Source: Thermomonospora catenispora (GTDB lineage: Bacteria > Actinomycetota > Actinomycetes > Streptosporangiales > Streptosporangiaceae). From it: a DNA stretch of 64,000 bases. This document shows, in pieces, positions 19,401 to 28,457 of this stretch (the first letter of the stretch is position 1; each line of letters begins with the position of its first letter). The stretch covers positions 21,530 to 85,529 of the forward strand of contig NZ_RRYT01000001.1 in NCBI RefSeq assembly GCF_006363815.1, given 5' to 3'. Position numbers and translations under genes: made by a program. The notes under the pieces are model-generated. The model was not told the origin of the DNA. It worked only from the letters and a program-made list of their open reading frames with translations, and did not search any database.

Positions 19401-20991
19401 GGACCGGATCCGGGTGTCGCTGCGGACCGCCGCCGGCGGCTCGGCGGTGGACGTCCCGCCGATCGAGTTCGGCGTGACCGACCTGCCGGAGACCCAGTCG
19501 CGGCGGGCGCTCGCCCTGGACCTGACGCGGGACGGTCACCTGTACGTGGCCGGGGCGGCCCAGTCCGGGCGGTCCACCGCGCTGCGCACCCTGGCGGGCT
19601 CGCTGGCCTCGGCGGTCTCCCCCTACGACGTGCACCTGTACGCGATCGACTGCGGCGGGGGCGCGCTGCTGCCGCTGGTGACCCTCCCGCACTGCGGCGC
19701 GGTCGTCTCCCGGGACCAGGTCGACCGCTGCGAGCGGCTGCTGGAGGCGCTGTCGGCGGAGGTCGCGCGGCGGCAGCAGCTGCTGGCGGAGGCGGGCTTC
19801 GCGACGCTGGCCGAGCAGCGGGCCGCCGTGGCGCCCTCGGACCGGCTGCCGTGGATGGTGCTGCTGGTGGACCGGTGGGAGGGCTTCCTGGGGGCGTTCG
19901 AGCACTACGACTACGGGCGGCTGGTGGACGTGTTCGTCCGGCTGCTGCGCGAGGGGGCCGCGGTGGGCCTGCGCGCGGTGGTCACCGGCGACCGGACGGG
20001 GCTGGGCGGGCAGGTGTCCACGGTGTTCGACCGGCGGCTGGTGCTGCGGATGGCCGACCCCATGGACTACGGGTACGCGGGCCTGCAGGAGCGCCAGGTG
20101 CCCGCGCACATGCCGCCGGGCCGGGCGCTGGAGCACGTCGGCCCCGGCCGTCCGGTGCGCGAGTCGCAGATCGGGCTGCTGGCCGACGACCCGGCCGGGA
20201 CCGCGCAGGTCGCCGCGCTGCAGAAGATCGCCCGCGCGTGCGGCGAACGGTACGGCCGGCTGCCGCGCCGGCTGGCCCCGTTGCGGGTGGACGAGCTGCC
20301 GGTCCGGGTGACCTTCGCGGAGGCGCTGGCGCTGGATCCGGACTTCGCGGCCCCATCGGCGCTGTGGGCGCTGGTGGGGGCCGGCGGGGACACCCTCGGC
20401 CCGATGGGCGCGGACCTGCTCGCCTGCGGCCCGGGGTTCGTCGTGGCGGGGCCGCCGCGATCGGGGCGCTCCACGACGCTGCTGACGATCGTGCACTCGC
20501 TGCTGGACCCGACGGTGGGCGGCGGGCTCGTCCCGGTGCTGCTGCTGGCGCCGCGCCGCTCGCCGCTGCGGGATCTGGCCGGACGGCCGGGGGTGCTGGG
20601 GGTGCTGGGCGCCGACGCCACCGAGGACGAGCTGCTGGAGGCGATCGGCGACGAGCACCGCTACGCGGTGGTCGTCGACGACGCCGAGCTGCTGGAGGAG
20701 ACCGACCTGGACGACGCGCTGCGGGACGTGCTGCGCACCGCCCGGGACGGGGAGCACGCCGTCGTCATCGGCGGCACCACCGAGGATCTGGGCCGCGGCT
20801 ACCGGGGCTTTCTGGCCGAGGCCCGCCGCTCCCGCTCCGGGGTGCTGCTGGCGGCCCGCTCTCCCGACGACGGGGAGCTGTTCGGCCTCCGCCTGCCGCG
20901 CAACGCCGCCCTGTCCGGCCCGACCGGCCGGGGCCTGCTGGTGATCACCGGTACGGCGACGCCGATCCAGGTGGCCCTTCCGCCCCACTGA
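16456..20991 (+). CDS. FHA-domain FtsK/SpoIIIE ATPase, type VII secretion EssC/EccC-like
   Basis: This 1511-residue protein resembles the motor ATPase of type VII secretion. The N-terminal cytoplasmic region (about 1-95) is followed by an FHA-like domain (about 100-195; LGLGAHTLGGGEEADLTV). Two close membrane helices (about 250-288) come next, then three FtsK ATPase modules. Module 1 has a canonical Walker A (GTTGAGKSELLQ, about residue 675). Modules 2 (AAQSGRSTALRTL, about 1035) and 3 (GPPRSGRSTTLLTI, about 1332) have Arg in place of Lys. The layout (FHA, helices, three ATPases in one chain) is nearer EssC than mycobacterial EccCa/EccCb. No eccB/D/E or mycosin gene lies nearby; the only possible partners are the WXG100-like gene at 25267 and the kinase before it. 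The start ATG 16456 follows CTGGAGGGTTC. Confidence 0.88.
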   Translation: MRISLTALTDRGARDLIIDADSEMTVGAIANAVSAAIDEKPPAIPQPRPAADAPSSASSSTLWADGRMLDPQAQAVRALRDGAVVAVDRRAAAATVLSEPTGLVEVRVAGGPAAGAVHRLGLGAHTLGGGEEADLTVADPAVPPRALQITVHRGDHGDSGVVVEALPHAQASLDGRPLEGATPWPFGGLLRVGSTVLTLAPSTAPDAHLEPLPGGGLAFNRPPRIGPTTGRPKRLAVPRRPERGPRERLRLLGALLFSAFGLVMAYALGQWWWALLALSWPVIQIGEWAADRMHGRMSHRRALKEYRRRSAAFADELEALRRRDEAERRAMRLDPAEALLTATGPRRRLWERRITDDDTLHMRVGLADLPARIELVGAPDDAADEVRIPLARTVPVALHLTELGVLGLTGPRPASRALARWLVAQAAVLHSPRDLAIVVLSTEPDAAEHWNWVRWLPHCAPHAGEECVALVGTDPDSVAHRVTELAIRITERRRTRQHAPGLLGGAAAGTTPEVPYNILVVLDGARALRRVPGMPHVLARGPEYGVYAICIDDEERLLPEECAAVASWVSPDTLRLHGHDLEAIGPVLADQVSPAWAERVARALAPIRDVSRQDADETVPAQVRLLDLLGMPDPTPGHVQDAWAATGGRSTRVPIGIAADGPFCIDLRTDGPHGLVAGTTGAGKSELLQTLIAALAAANRPDELTFVLIDYKGGAAFADCAALPHTVGMVTDLDGHLTERALHSLAAELRRREEILLAAGAKDIDDYAELRARAAVSSASSAAGGHALPQRDATPPPLPRLVLVIDEFAALAAELPEFMAGLVDIGRRGRSLGVHLILATQRPAGVVTADIRANTNLRIALRVTDPGESVDVIDSPEAADIPPSAPGRCYVRSGAAVPQAVQSARIGGRRPASRAGASPSAAAPSVRDVPWDLLGRPLPEAAEPAEEPEPVTDLTVLVDAIAQAAARAGIPPQRSPWLDPLPDRIRVSLRTAAGGSAVDVPPIEFGVTDLPETQSRRALALDLTRDGHLYVAGAAQSGRSTALRTLAGSLASAVSPYDVHLYAIDCGGGALLPLVTLPHCGAVVSRDQVDRCERLLEALSAEVARRQQLLAEAGFATLAEQRAAVAPSDRLPWMVLLVDRWEGFLGAFEHYDYGRLVDVFVRLLREGAAVGLRAVVTGDRTGLGGQVSTVFDRRLVLRMADPMDYGYAGLQERQVPAHMPPGRALEHVGPGRPVRESQIGLLADDPAGTAQVAALQKIARACGERYGRLPRRLAPLRVDELPVRVTFAEALALDPDFAAPSALWALVGAGGDTLGPMGADLLACGPGFVVAGPPRSGRSTTLLTIVHSLLDPTVGGGLVPVLLLAPRRSPLRDLAGRPGVLGVLGADATEDELLEAIGDEHRYAVVVDDAELLEETDLDDALRDVLRTARDGEHAVVIGGTTEDLGRGYRGFLAEARRSRSGVLLAARSPDDGELFGLRLPRNAALSGPTGRGLLVITGTATPIQVALPPH

Positions 20992-21479
20992 CCCGGGCGC
21001 GAGCGCCCCGCACCGGCCCTGCACCGGCCTCGTACCGGCCTCGATCCGATCCCGCCCGGATTCGGCCTCGGCTTCATCTCGGCTCCGGCCCGGTCTCGAC
21101 GAGGACGCGGGGTGCGGTCGCGCGGTGTGGCAGGATCTGAGGCCCGGACTCACGAGCGGGCGTGAGAGCGGAGGCTCGGCCCCGGATGTCCCCTCCCCAC
21201 CCGGGGCCGAGCCCGCTGCCGCCCGTCCCGGTCGGGAGGGCCGCGGTCCGGCCCTGGTCCAGGCTCCGCCTATCCCGGGCGGCAGACGCCCTGGTCGGTA
21301 GTTGAACATTCCACCGAACAGGACGCATAGGACACCGTAGACCATGACCGAACGCCATACGCCCCATGTGCGAGATCTTGTGACCTCCGTTTTCCGGGCG
21401 GCCGGCGACCAGGGGACGAAGGGGTGAGGGACAGGGGCTATACAAGGAGGACGCCCGCACCCGAACCTCAGGAGAAGCC
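20992..21479. other. Intergenic region with imperfect repeats and a large hairpin
   Basis: These 488 bp contain no credible gene. The first part holds several imperfect copies of ACCGGCCTCG and CCGGCCTCG. A 13-bp perfect inverted repeat lies at 21173-21213. The last 130 bp, upstream of the small membrane protein, are AT-richer and end in a good ribosome site (CTCAGGAGAAGCC), so a promoter is likely there, but no clear -35/-10 pair stands out. Confidence 0.5.
21173..21213. terminator. Hairpin after the FtsK/EccC-like gene, no T-run
   Basis: The arms GGCTCGGCCCCGG (21173-21185) and CCGGGGCCGAGCC (21201-21213) pair perfectly over 13 bp with a 15-nt loop. There is no T-tract. It is a plausible actinobacterial hairpin-type terminator for the gene ending at 20991, about 180 bp upstream. 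Confidence 0.5.
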
Positions 21480-21677
21480 ATGAAGAAGCCGCTCGGTTTC
21501 CTCCCCCTGGAGGAACAGCTCGCCCTCCGGCAGGCGGAGCAGCAGGCGCGCAAGGCCGAGGGCGGCAAGTACTTCGACCACCCCACGGCCAAGTACATCT
21601 TCGTGGCGATGCTCGTGATCACCCTGGTGGTCCACTTCGGGGCGTTCGTCGTGCTGGGGCTGCTGGACCTGCACTGA
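21480..21677 (+). CDS. Small single-pass membrane protein, unknown
   Basis: This 65-residue protein has a charged, helical N-terminal half (PLEEQLALRQAEQQARKAEG) and one membrane helix (YIFVAMLVITLVVHFGAFVVLG) near the C-terminus. ATG 21480 is preceded by AGGAGAAGCC. It is isolated, with its own upstream region. I do not recognise a named family; a small membrane-bound regulatory or structural peptide is possible. Confidence 0.7.
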   Translation: MKKPLGFLPLEEQLALRQAEQQARKAEGGKYFDHPTAKYIFVAMLVITLVVHFGAFVVLGLLDLH

Positions 21678-21942
21678 GCAGCGCGCCCGGCGCGAACGGC
21701 GGGACCGGCGGCCCCGGCGCGGACGGCGCGGCCCGGGGGACGGTGCCCCGCCGGCGCCGCCGGGCGCCATCACCGACCCTCGTCCACGGGGTCGGTCCCG
21801 GCGATGGGACACTGTCTGGCGGCCGGCACCGGTACTCGGCCGGTGTGCCGGCAGCGGCCGTTCCCCGTGCGATCCCTCCCCAGCGGACGGGATCTCCGCC
21901 CATCGACGGGCACCTCGGCGGTGCCCTCTGACAGGAGGTTCA

Positions 21943-22200
21943 ATGTCCGGAAGTCATGCCGGCCGGCCCAGCTCCTGGCTGGTCGTCGCGGTGTGCCTGC
22001 TCGGTTTCGTCCTCGGCGGCGTGGCGCTGTGCATCGGTCCGAACTGGATGCTGTTCGGCGTGGGCGCCGGCCTGGTGGTCCTCAGCGGCATCCTCGGCCT
22101 GGCGGTCGGCATCATGTCCGACGTCGTCCTCGCCGAGAACCGCGCCGGCCACCCCGTCCCCCAGGCCAAGGCCGAGCCCGCCGCCGAGAGCGCCAAGTGA
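21943..22200 (+). CDS. HGxxPAAW-family small membrane protein
   Basis: This 85-residue protein begins with SGSHAGRPSSW, a variant of the HGxxPAAW motif that names this actinobacterial family. Two membrane helices follow (LVVAVCLLGFVLGGVALCIG and LFGVGAGLVVLSGILGLAVGI), then a short Ala/Glu tail. A strong ribosome site (GACAGGAGGTTCA) precedes ATG 21943. The function is unknown. In many actinobacteria such genes lie near tryptophan biosynthesis, but not here. Confidence 0.75.
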   Translation: MSGSHAGRPSSWLVVAVCLLGFVLGGVALCIGPNWMLFGVGAGLVVLSGILGLAVGIMSDVVLAENRAGHPVPQAKAEPAAESAK

Positions 22201-22400
22201 CCGTCCCGCCGGCGGGACACCTCCACCGGGCTCCCGACCGGCGGGACGGCCCGCCCCGCGTGCGGGCGGGCCGATGAGGATCCGGCGCTTCCCCGCCCGC
22301 CGGAACGCGCCGTGGGCGGACCGCCGCCGCGGCCGTCGCAGGCACCGCTCCCGGCGTTCCCGGGGGTCCGCCTCCGGGGCCGGGTCTCCGTTCCGGGCCG

Positions 22401-22886
22401 TCAGCCGACCGCGGCGGTGTCGCCGCCCTCCAGCAGCCGGCGGGCCTCCGGCGCGTACTGCGCATCGACCCGCACCTCGTACGAGGCCGCCACGAAGGAG
22501 CTCCGGGACACGAAGTCGCGGTGGCCGCCGCTGAGGGCGTGCGAGGCGGCGCCGAACAGGGCGCCGGCGACCGCCCCCCAGACCAGGCCGGCCAGGATGA
22601 CGGCCAGCCACGACAGCCTGCCCGGGGTGAAGATCGCGAAGAACAGCCCGATCAGCAGACCGAACCAGGCCCCGGAGGCGGCGCCGCCCAGGGCGGCCCG
22701 CAGCGCCGTGAGCCGGCCGAGCACCTGCTCGACCATCCGCAGGTCGGCCCCCACGATCACCGCATGCTCGACCGGGAACTGCAGGTCCGACAGGCGGTCC
22801 ACCACCCGCTGCGCGTCGGCGTAGTCGGTGAACGTCGCGATGGACTCGGTTCTCAGCAGGGTCCTGTTCAACGGTGCCGTCGTCAC
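22401..22886 (-). CDS. General stress protein-like membrane protein
   Basis: This 161-residue protein has an N-terminal alpha/beta part (SIATFTDYADAQRVVDRLSDLQFPVEHAVIVG) typical of the general-stress 17M-like family. A hydrophobic, Gly-rich pair of helices follows (about 70-120, AWFGLLIGLFFAIF and AVILAGLVWGAVAGALFG), then a C-terminal strand region (SRSSFVAASYEVRVD). The GTG at 22886 has a GGGAGGGGA ribosome site. The exact role is unknown; membership is by overall pattern, not by a diagnostic motif. Confidence 0.7.
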   Translation of the reverse strand: MTTAPLNRTLLRTESIATFTDYADAQRVVDRLSDLQFPVEHAVIVGADLRMVEQVLGRLTALRAALGGAASGAWFGLLIGLFFAIFTPGRLSWLAVILAGLVWGAVAGALFGAASHALSGGHRDFVSRSSFVAASYEVRVDAQYAPEARRLLEGGDTAAVG

Positions 22887-23075
22887 CGGACTCCCCTCCC
22901 CATGTCGCCTGTGCGACCGACCGCAGCAATGCCCGGAAAACGGCCCCGCACACCCGCCGGGCCGCAGAACGCCGACGACCGCCCCGGCGTCGTCGCGGCC
23001 GGGGAGCGGCGCCCGCTCCGGGAGGGCCCGGAAATTCGGTTCGTTCCGGCGACCGCCGTCGATGACCATGGGACC

Positions 23076-23552
23076 ATGCTGATCAAAGCGGTGGGATACG
23101 ACCATCCGGACGCCGTCCGGCTGGTCGAGGCGATCCAACAAGAGGTGGTCGAGCGATACGGCGGCCCGGACGAGACCCCGGTGTCGGTGGCCGACTTCGC
23201 TCCCCCGCGCGGGCTGTTCCTCGTCGGATACGTGGACGGGACGGCGGTGGCGTGCGCGGGCTGGCGCTCCCACGGAGAGCACGGGGAGGACGCCGAGCTC
23301 AAGCGGATGTACGTGGTCCCCTCCGCCCGCGGCAACGGATACGCCCGCCGGCTGCTGGCCGAGATCGAGCGCACCGCCCGCGAGGCCGGTCGTCGCCGCG
23401 TCATCCTGGAGACCGGGGACCGGCAGCCCGAGGCCGTGACGCTGTACCGGTCGGCGGGCTACACCGACGTCGAGCCGTTCGGCCTCTACGCCTGCGCCCC
23501 CGAGTCGATCCATCTGGGCAAGGTCCTGAAGGAGCCGGCGCCGGCCGGCTGA
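23076..23552 (+). CDS. GNAT-family N-acetyltransferase
   Basis: This 158-residue protein has a complete GNAT core. The acetyl-CoA binding motif A is visible as LKRMYVVPSARGNGYARRLLAEIE (residues about 70-95 region, R/Q-x-x-G-x-G/A in form RGNGYA), followed by ILETGDRQPEAVTLYRSAGY, the usual motif B. Substrate unknown. ATG 23076 was chosen because the domain begins directly after it; it lies in a divergent region with the stress protein gene at 22886. It ends one base before the convergent kinase gene. Confidence 0.88.
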   Translation: MLIKAVGYDHPDAVRLVEAIQQEVVERYGGPDETPVSVADFAPPRGLFLVGYVDGTAVACAGWRSHGEHGEDAELKRMYVVPSARGNGYARRLLAEIERTAREAGRRRVILETGDRQPEAVTLYRSAGYTDVEPFGLYACAPESIHLGKVLKEPAPAG

Positions 23553-25106
23553 TCAGCGGCGTTCGACGCTGAAGACGGTGCAGCCGGTGGTCGACTCGAC
23601 GGTGCCCTCGATCCGCTGAGGATGCGGCTCGGTGATGTCGGCCCGCAGACCGACCATCAGGTAGCCGTCGGGCCGGGAGATCCAGTGGTCGCCGTCCAGC
23701 CGCAGCCTCCCGTCGGTGAGGTCGCCGCGCATGGCGAACGCGCCGGTCTCCACGTCCGGGTTCGAGGGGTGGGGACCGAACCGGAAGGTCGCCTCCAGAC
23801 GGCCGTCTCCGGCCCGGGTGATCTGGAGGTTCAGCGCGGTGAGCCCCTGGGCGCACCGGTAGGTCCCCTCCCAGGTGCCGACCAGCGCCGAGGCCTCCAC
23901 CGTCGAGGGCCGTGGCCGGACGGTGGTGGGTCCGGCCGTCGGTCCGCCCTCCGGGTCGCCGCGGGTGAGCAGGAAGACCCCCGTGACCCCGGCCGCGAGC
24001 AGCAGCGCCACGGCCGCGACCACGGCGAGGAGGGCGACGCCGCCGGACCGTCGGGGGGCGCCGGTCCCCGTGGGGACCGCCGGCGGCACGGCAGCGGAGG
24101 GCGCCGAGACCGGCGGGGACGGGGGGACGGTCGGCGGGCCGGGCGAGGGGGCGGGCGGCGTGAAGGCCGGCCCCGGCTGCGGCGGGACGGGGGCGGGCGC
24201 GGGCGCCGGCCGCGGGACGGCCGCGGGGGCGTGCCGCGCGGCCGCCTCCCGTTCGGCGATCATCGCGGCGACGGGGGGCGGCGGCCACTCCTCCGATGCG
24301 CCGTCCGCGGACAGGGCGCTCCTGATCCGGGGGAGCTCCGGCCGTGCCGCCGGATCCTTCTCCAGACACGCCTCCAGCAGGTCCCGCAGGTCCGGGGGGA
24401 CGCCGTCCAGGTCGGGGTCCTCGCGGGTGATCCGGTAGACCATCGAGGCGATGGAGCCGGCGTGGAAGGGTCCGCGTCCGCAGGCCGCATACGCCAGCAC
24501 CGCGCCCAGCGCGAACACATCCCCCGGCGGCCCCACCTCACGGGAGCCGTCCACCTGCTCGGGCGCCATGAACCCGGCGGTGCCCAGCATCGCCCCGGCC
24601 GCGGTCAGCGCGGTGAAGTCGGCGGCGCGCGCGATGCCGAAGTCGATGATCCGGGGACCGTCGGCGGCGAGCAGGACGTTCCCGGGCTTGAGGTCGCGGT
24701 GCACCAGCCCGGCGGAGTGGATCGCCGCCAGCCCGTCCACCAGGCCCACGCCCAGCGTGCGCACCGCCCCCGGCGACAGCGGCCCGTGCGCCTCGACCGC
24801 CTCCTGCAGCGACGGCCCGGCGACGTAGACGGTGGCCAGCCACGGCGGGTCGGCGAACGGGTCGGCGTCCACGAGCTCGGCGGTGCGGGGGCCGCCGACC
24901 CGGCGGGCCGCCTCCACCTCCTGGGCGAACCGGCGGCGGAACTCCCGGTCGGCGGTCAGCTCGGGCAGCACCCGCTTGACCGCGACCGTCCGCCCGTCCG
25001 GCGAGCGGCCAAGATACACCTGTCCCATGCCGCCGCCGCCCAACCGGCCGAGCAACCGATGTCCGCCGATCTCCGCCGGATCCTCGGGCCGCAATGGTCG
25101 CACCAC
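23553..25106 (-). CDS. Membrane-anchored serine/threonine protein kinase
   Basis: This 517-residue protein has a full Hanks-type kinase domain (about 1-270): glycine loop LGGGGMGQVYLG, catalytic lysine in VAVKRVLPEL, catalytic loop HRDLKPGNVLL, metal-binding IIDFGIARA, and the APE-type segment MAPEQVDG. A Pro-rich juxtamembrane stretch (about 295-345), one membrane helix (ALLAVVAAVALLLAAGVTGVFLL, about 352-376) and an extracytoplasmic beta-rich domain (about 400-517) follow. There are no PASTA repeats. The substrate is unknown. The FHA domain of the EssC-like protein at 16456 could be a phosphothreonine reader, but that link is only inference. The WXG100-like gene starts about 430 bp upstream in the same direction. 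Confidence 0.92.
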   Translation of the reverse strand: MVRPLRPEDPAEIGGHRLLGRLGGGGMGQVYLGRSPDGRTVAVKRVLPELTADREFRRRFAQEVEAARRVGGPRTAELVDADPFADPPWLATVYVAGPSLQEAVEAHGPLSPGAVRTLGVGLVDGLAAIHSAGLVHRDLKPGNVLLAADGPRIIDFGIARAADFTALTAAGAMLGTAGFMAPEQVDGSREVGPPGDVFALGAVLAYAACGRGPFHAGSIASMVYRITREDPDLDGVPPDLRDLLEACLEKDPAARPELPRIRSALSADGASEEWPPPPVAAMIAEREAAARHAPAAVPRPAPAPAPVPPQPGPAFTPPAPSPGPPTVPPSPPVSAPSAAVPPAVPTGTGAPRRSGGVALLAVVAAVALLLAAGVTGVFLLTRGDPEGGPTAGPTTVRPRPSTVEASALVGTWEGTYRCAQGLTALNLQITRAGDGRLEATFRFGPHPSNPDVETGAFAMRGDLTDGRLRLDGDHWISRPDGYLMVGLRADITEPHPQRIEGTVESTTGCTVFSVERR

Positions 25107-25266
25107 CGCTCTCCCGTTCGCTCGACGACGGTTCCCCGTCTGATCATGACAGCCGGGTCGACCGCTCGGGCACGCTTCAGCGCCGCGCGGGAGGCGGCGG
25201 GGCGTCCGCGGGCCCCAGGGGCGGAATCGAGGCGCCGCCGGGGGCCGTGTCCGCCGGCGCGCGCCG

Positions 25267-25536
25267 TCAGCGGGTCGCGGCCTCGATGTTCTCGCGGGAG
25301 CGGCGGATGTCCTGGCCGCCCTCCTCCAGGGCCAGCGCCATGCGGTCGAAGGCGGCCTTGGCCTCCTGCCAGGCGGCGCGGAAACGGTCGGCGCCCGGGC
25401 CCCACCAGATCTCGGTGCTGCTCACGGTACGGCTGTTCAGGTCCTTGATCAGGGCGTCCAGGTTCCTGGAGTGCTTGGCGAACATCCGGGCGAGCTCTTC
25501 CAGGGCCGCGATGTTGGCACCCCGCCTGTCGCTCAT
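25267..25536 (-). CDS. WXG100-like protein
   Basis: This 89-residue all-helical protein has a W-x-G-type turn (EIWWGPGADRFRAAW) at its middle, flanked by two amphipathic helices. Length and layout fit the WXG100/Esx family exported by type VII secretion. ATG 25536 was chosen over an upstream in-frame ATG (25572) because a GGAA-containing ribosome site sits before it and the helical hairpin starts there. The C-terminal YxxxD/E secretion motif is not obvious, so secretion is uncertain. It lies upstream of the kinase gene. Confidence 0.72.
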   Translation of the reverse strand: MSDRRGANIAALEELARMFAKHSRNLDALIKDLNSRTVSSTEIWWGPGADRFRAAWQEAKAAFDRMALALEEGGQDIRRSRENIEAATR

Positions 25537-25677
25537 CGACCCGTTCCTTTCGGTGCGACACCGGTGACACACCTATTTACGCGCACGATCGCGCCCTGTG
25601 GAAGGCGTTCGGCGGACCCGGCACGGGCCGGCAGGGGCCGACGGGGGCGGCGCCGGGGGTCGCCGCGGGGCCGGGCC

Positions 25678-26388
25678 TCATCGATTCGGCTCGGCCGCCG
25701 AGGGGGTCGGGCCCGCCGTGGGGCCCGCCGCAGGGACCGCCCGGTCCGTCGGGTCCGCCGCAGGGGTCGCCGGGCCCGTCGACTCCACCGAGATCGTCGA
25801 GTGGGTCGAGTGGGACGAGACCACCGGCATCGGCCGGTCCGGGTCGTTGATCGGGGTGGCGTCCGGGTCGATCAACCGCTCCCCGACCAGGGTGATCCGA
25901 TCGGGCCCGACGGTGAACTCGAACCGGCGCCGGACCCGCTGGGTCACCGCCCGACGGCCTTGCGGGGTGAGGTAGTGGATCTTGGTGTACTCGGTGGCGT
26001 CCAGGGTGATCCGGTCGCCGCGGCGCACCACCGAGGCGTCCGTCAGGCGGGTCTCGGCGTCGGTGAACGGAGGCCCGCCCGGCACCGGCGCGCGGTTGCG
26101 GGTCTCCAGCCTGCGCAGCGCCTCCTGCTGCGCGCGGACGACCTGGGGGGCGATCCGCACCCCCAGCACCTCAGAGGGCAGCGAACGGGCCCGCACCCGC
26201 TGCACCAGCGCCTCGGTGCGGTGCTCCAGCATGGTGCGGGCGGCCACGGTGAGCTGCCGCTCGGTCTCCTGATCCACCCTGGCCGGGCCGTCGTGACGGA
26301 CGGTCGAGGAGGGAAGGATGACGCAGCCGGCCAGGAGAACGGCCAGGGCGGCGCGGTGGCCCCGGTGGCGAACCATCGACCTCCCCAC
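25678..26388 (-). CDS. Putative lipoprotein, unknown function
   Basis: This 236-residue protein begins with a lipoprotein signal: a basic start, hydrophobic AALAVLLAGC with the lipobox cysteine near residue 22. The mature part contains a helical segment (about 40-95) and a beta-rich region ending with IDPDATPIND. The last 45 residues are Pro/Ala/Thr-rich and low in complexity. I do not recognise a named family. ATG positions 26388 and 26376 are both possible; the second (MVRHRG) leaves a shorter, normal n-region. Confidence 0.65.
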   Translation of the reverse strand: MGRSMVRHRGHRAALAVLLAGCVILPSSTVRHDGPARVDQETERQLTVAARTMLEHRTEALVQRVRARSLPSEVLGVRIAPQVVRAQQEALRRLETRNRAPVPGGPPFTDAETRLTDASVVRRGDRITLDATEYTKIHYLTPQGRRAVTQRVRRRFEFTVGPDRITLVGERLIDPDATPINDPDRPMPVVSSHSTHSTISVESTGPATPAADPTDRAVPAAGPTAGPTPSAAEPNR

Positions 26389-26680
26389 GAACGCGCCCCC
26401 GCGGACGCGACGACGAACGGTCGGCTGTCGGTCGAGACGGACGATACACGCCGTGCCCGCCGGTGTCAGGGTCGGCTCTCGTCCCGCCGGACTCCTCCGC
26501 CCCCGGGCGGACGGACCTCGGGTCCGCCTTGCGCAAAGCCCCAGAAAGCGGGGGCTTACGAAAGTCCGCCGAACGCGGTTATCTAGACTGCCCAGCAGGT
26601 TCGCTCAAGTCGCCGGTGCGGTGCGGGCACGCTGGTCAGCGCGGTTCCGCGCCAGGGCGGCACCTCGGGAGGAGACGTAG

Positions 26681-28435
26681 GTGCGCAAGGTCCTGATCGC
26701 CAATCGCGGTGAGATCGCCGTACGTATCGCCCGTGCCTGCAGAGATGAGGGCCTGGCGAGCGTGGCGGTGTACGCCGAGCCGGATCTGGACGCGTTGCAC
26801 GTGCGGGTCGCCGACGAGGCGTACGCACTGGGCGGGCGCACCGCGGCCGAGAGCTACCTCGACATCGACAAGATCCTCAAGATCGCGACGGAGTCGGGGG
26901 CGGACGCGGTGCATCCCGGATACGGCTTCCTGGCCGAGAACGCCGACTTCGCCGCCGCGGTGCACAACGCCGGGCTGACCTGGATCGGCCCGCCGCCGGA
27001 GGCGATCCGGGCGCTGGGCGACAAGGTGCGGGCCCGGCACATCGCGCAGAAGGTCGGCGCGCCGCTGGTGGCCGGGACCAAGGACCCGGTGTCGGGCGTG
27101 GAGGAGGTGCTGGAGTTCGCCCGCGAGCACGGCCTGCCGATCGCGATCAAGGCCGCCTACGGCGGCGGCGGACGCGGGCTGAAGGTGGCCCGCACCCCGG
27201 AGGAGATCCCCGACCTGTACGAGTCGGCGGTGCGCGAGGCGGTCGGGGCGTTCGGCCGCGGCGAGTGCTTCGTGGAGCGTTACCTGGACCGTCCCCGGCA
27301 CGTGGAGACCCAGTGCCTGGCCGACGCGCACGGCAACGTGGTGGTGGTCTCCACCCGGGACTGCTCGCTGCAGCGCAGGCACCAGAAGCTGGTGGAGGAG
27401 GCCCCGGCGCCGTTCCTGACCGAGGAGCAGGTCGAGCTGCTGTACTCCTCCTCCAAGGCGATCCTGAAGGAGGCCGGGTACGTCGGCGCCGGCACGTGCG
27501 AGTTCCTGGTCGGGCGGGACGGGACGATCTCGTTCCTGGAGGTCAACACCCGGCTGCAGGTCGAGCACCCGGTCACCGAGGAGGTCACCGGCATCGACCT
27601 GGTGCGGGAGATGTTCCGCATCGCCGCCGGCGAGCCGCTGGGCTATGACGACCCGCCGGTGCGCGGCCACTCCATCGAGTTCCGCATCAACGCCGAGGAC
27701 GCCGGCCGCAACTTCCTGCCCGCCGTGGGCACCCTGTCCACCTGGCGTCCGCCGTCCGGCCCCGGGGTCCGGCTGGACGCCGGGTACGAGGAGGGGGCGT
27801 CCGTCCCGCAGGAGTACGACTCCCTGATCGCCAAGCTGATCGTCACCGGCGCCACCCGGCGGCAGGCCATCGAGCGCTCCCGGCGCGCGCTGGCCGAGAT
27901 GCAGGTCGACGGGATGCCGACGGTGCTGCCGTTCCACCGGGCGGTGCTGGAGGACCCGGCGTTCGTCTCCGAGCCGTTCTCCGTCCACACCCGGTGGATC
28001 GAGACCGAGTTCGACAACACCATCGAGCCCTACCCCGCCGTGCCCGCCGAGGAGGCCGAGGAGGCCGAGCGCGAGCGCATCACCGTCGAGGTGGGCGGCA
28101 AGCGCCTGGAGGTCGTGCTGCCCGCCGGTCTGGGGGCGCTGGGCGGTCAGCCCGGCGGGGGCAAGGCCGCCCCGGCCCGGCGCCGGCGCGGCAAGAAGAC
28201 CGGCGTCGCCGCCGGCGGCGACGCCCTGGTCAGCCCCATGCAGGGCACCATCGTCAAGGTCGACGTGGAGGAGGGCGCCACCGTCGAGGCCGGCGACACC
28301 ATCGTGGTGTTGGAGGCGATGAAGATGGAGCAGCCCTTGACCGCGCACAAGCCCGGCGTGGTCACCGGCCTGTCCGCCGAGGTCGGCGCCACCGTCAGCA
28401 GCGGCGCCGTGATCTGCGAGATCAAGGACGCCTGA
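26681..28435 (+). CDS. accA3: Acyl-CoA carboxylase alpha subunit (biotin carboxylase + BCCP)
   Basis: This 584-residue protein fuses biotin carboxylase and biotin carboxyl carrier domains. The biotin carboxylase part (about 1-450) shows the N-terminal [15 protein letters not shown], the ATP-grasp glycine loop [13 protein letters not shown], and the catalytic [14 protein letters not shown]. After an Ala/Lys linker the C-terminal BCCP (about 510-584) carries the biotinylation site EAMKMEQ. It carboxylates its own biotin at the cost of ATP and passes it to a beta subunit such as the one at the left end of the window. GTG 26681 follows GGAGGAGACGTAG. Confidence 0.96.
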   Translation: MRKVLIANRGEIAVRIARACRDEGLASVAVYAEPDLDALHVRVADEAYALGGRTAAESYLDIDKILKIATESGADAVHPGYGFLAENADFAAAVHNAGLTWIGPPPEAIRALGDKVRARHIAQKVGAPLVAGTKDPVSGVEEVLEFAREHGLPIAIKAAYGGGGRGLKVARTPEEIPDLYESAVREAVGAFGRGECFVERYLDRPRHVETQCLADAHGNVVVVSTRDCSLQRRHQKLVEEAPAPFLTEEQVELLYSSSKAILKEAGYVGAGTCEFLVGRDGTISFLEVNTRLQVEHPVTEEVTGIDLVREMFRIAAGEPLGYDDPPVRGHSIEFRINAEDAGRNFLPAVGTLSTWRPPSGPGVRLDAGYEEGASVPQEYDSLIAKLIVTGATRRQAIERSRRALAEMQVDGMPTVLPFHRAVLEDPAFVSEPFSVHTRWIETEFDNTIEPYPAVPAEEAEEAERERITVEVGGKRLEVVLPAGLGALGGQPGGGKAAPARRRRGKKTGVAAGGDALVSPMQGTIVKVDVEEGATVEAGDTIVVLEAMKMEQPLTAHKPGVVTGLSAEVGATVSSGAVICEIKDA

Positions 28436-28457
28436 GCCCGCCCCTCGTCGCGGCTCC

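Noticed and set aside
18232..21345. 1037-residue minus-strand open frame opposite the FtsK/EccC-like gene
   Set aside because: Composition is Gly/Arg/Gln/His-rich without motifs; it mirrors the coding strand of the real gene.
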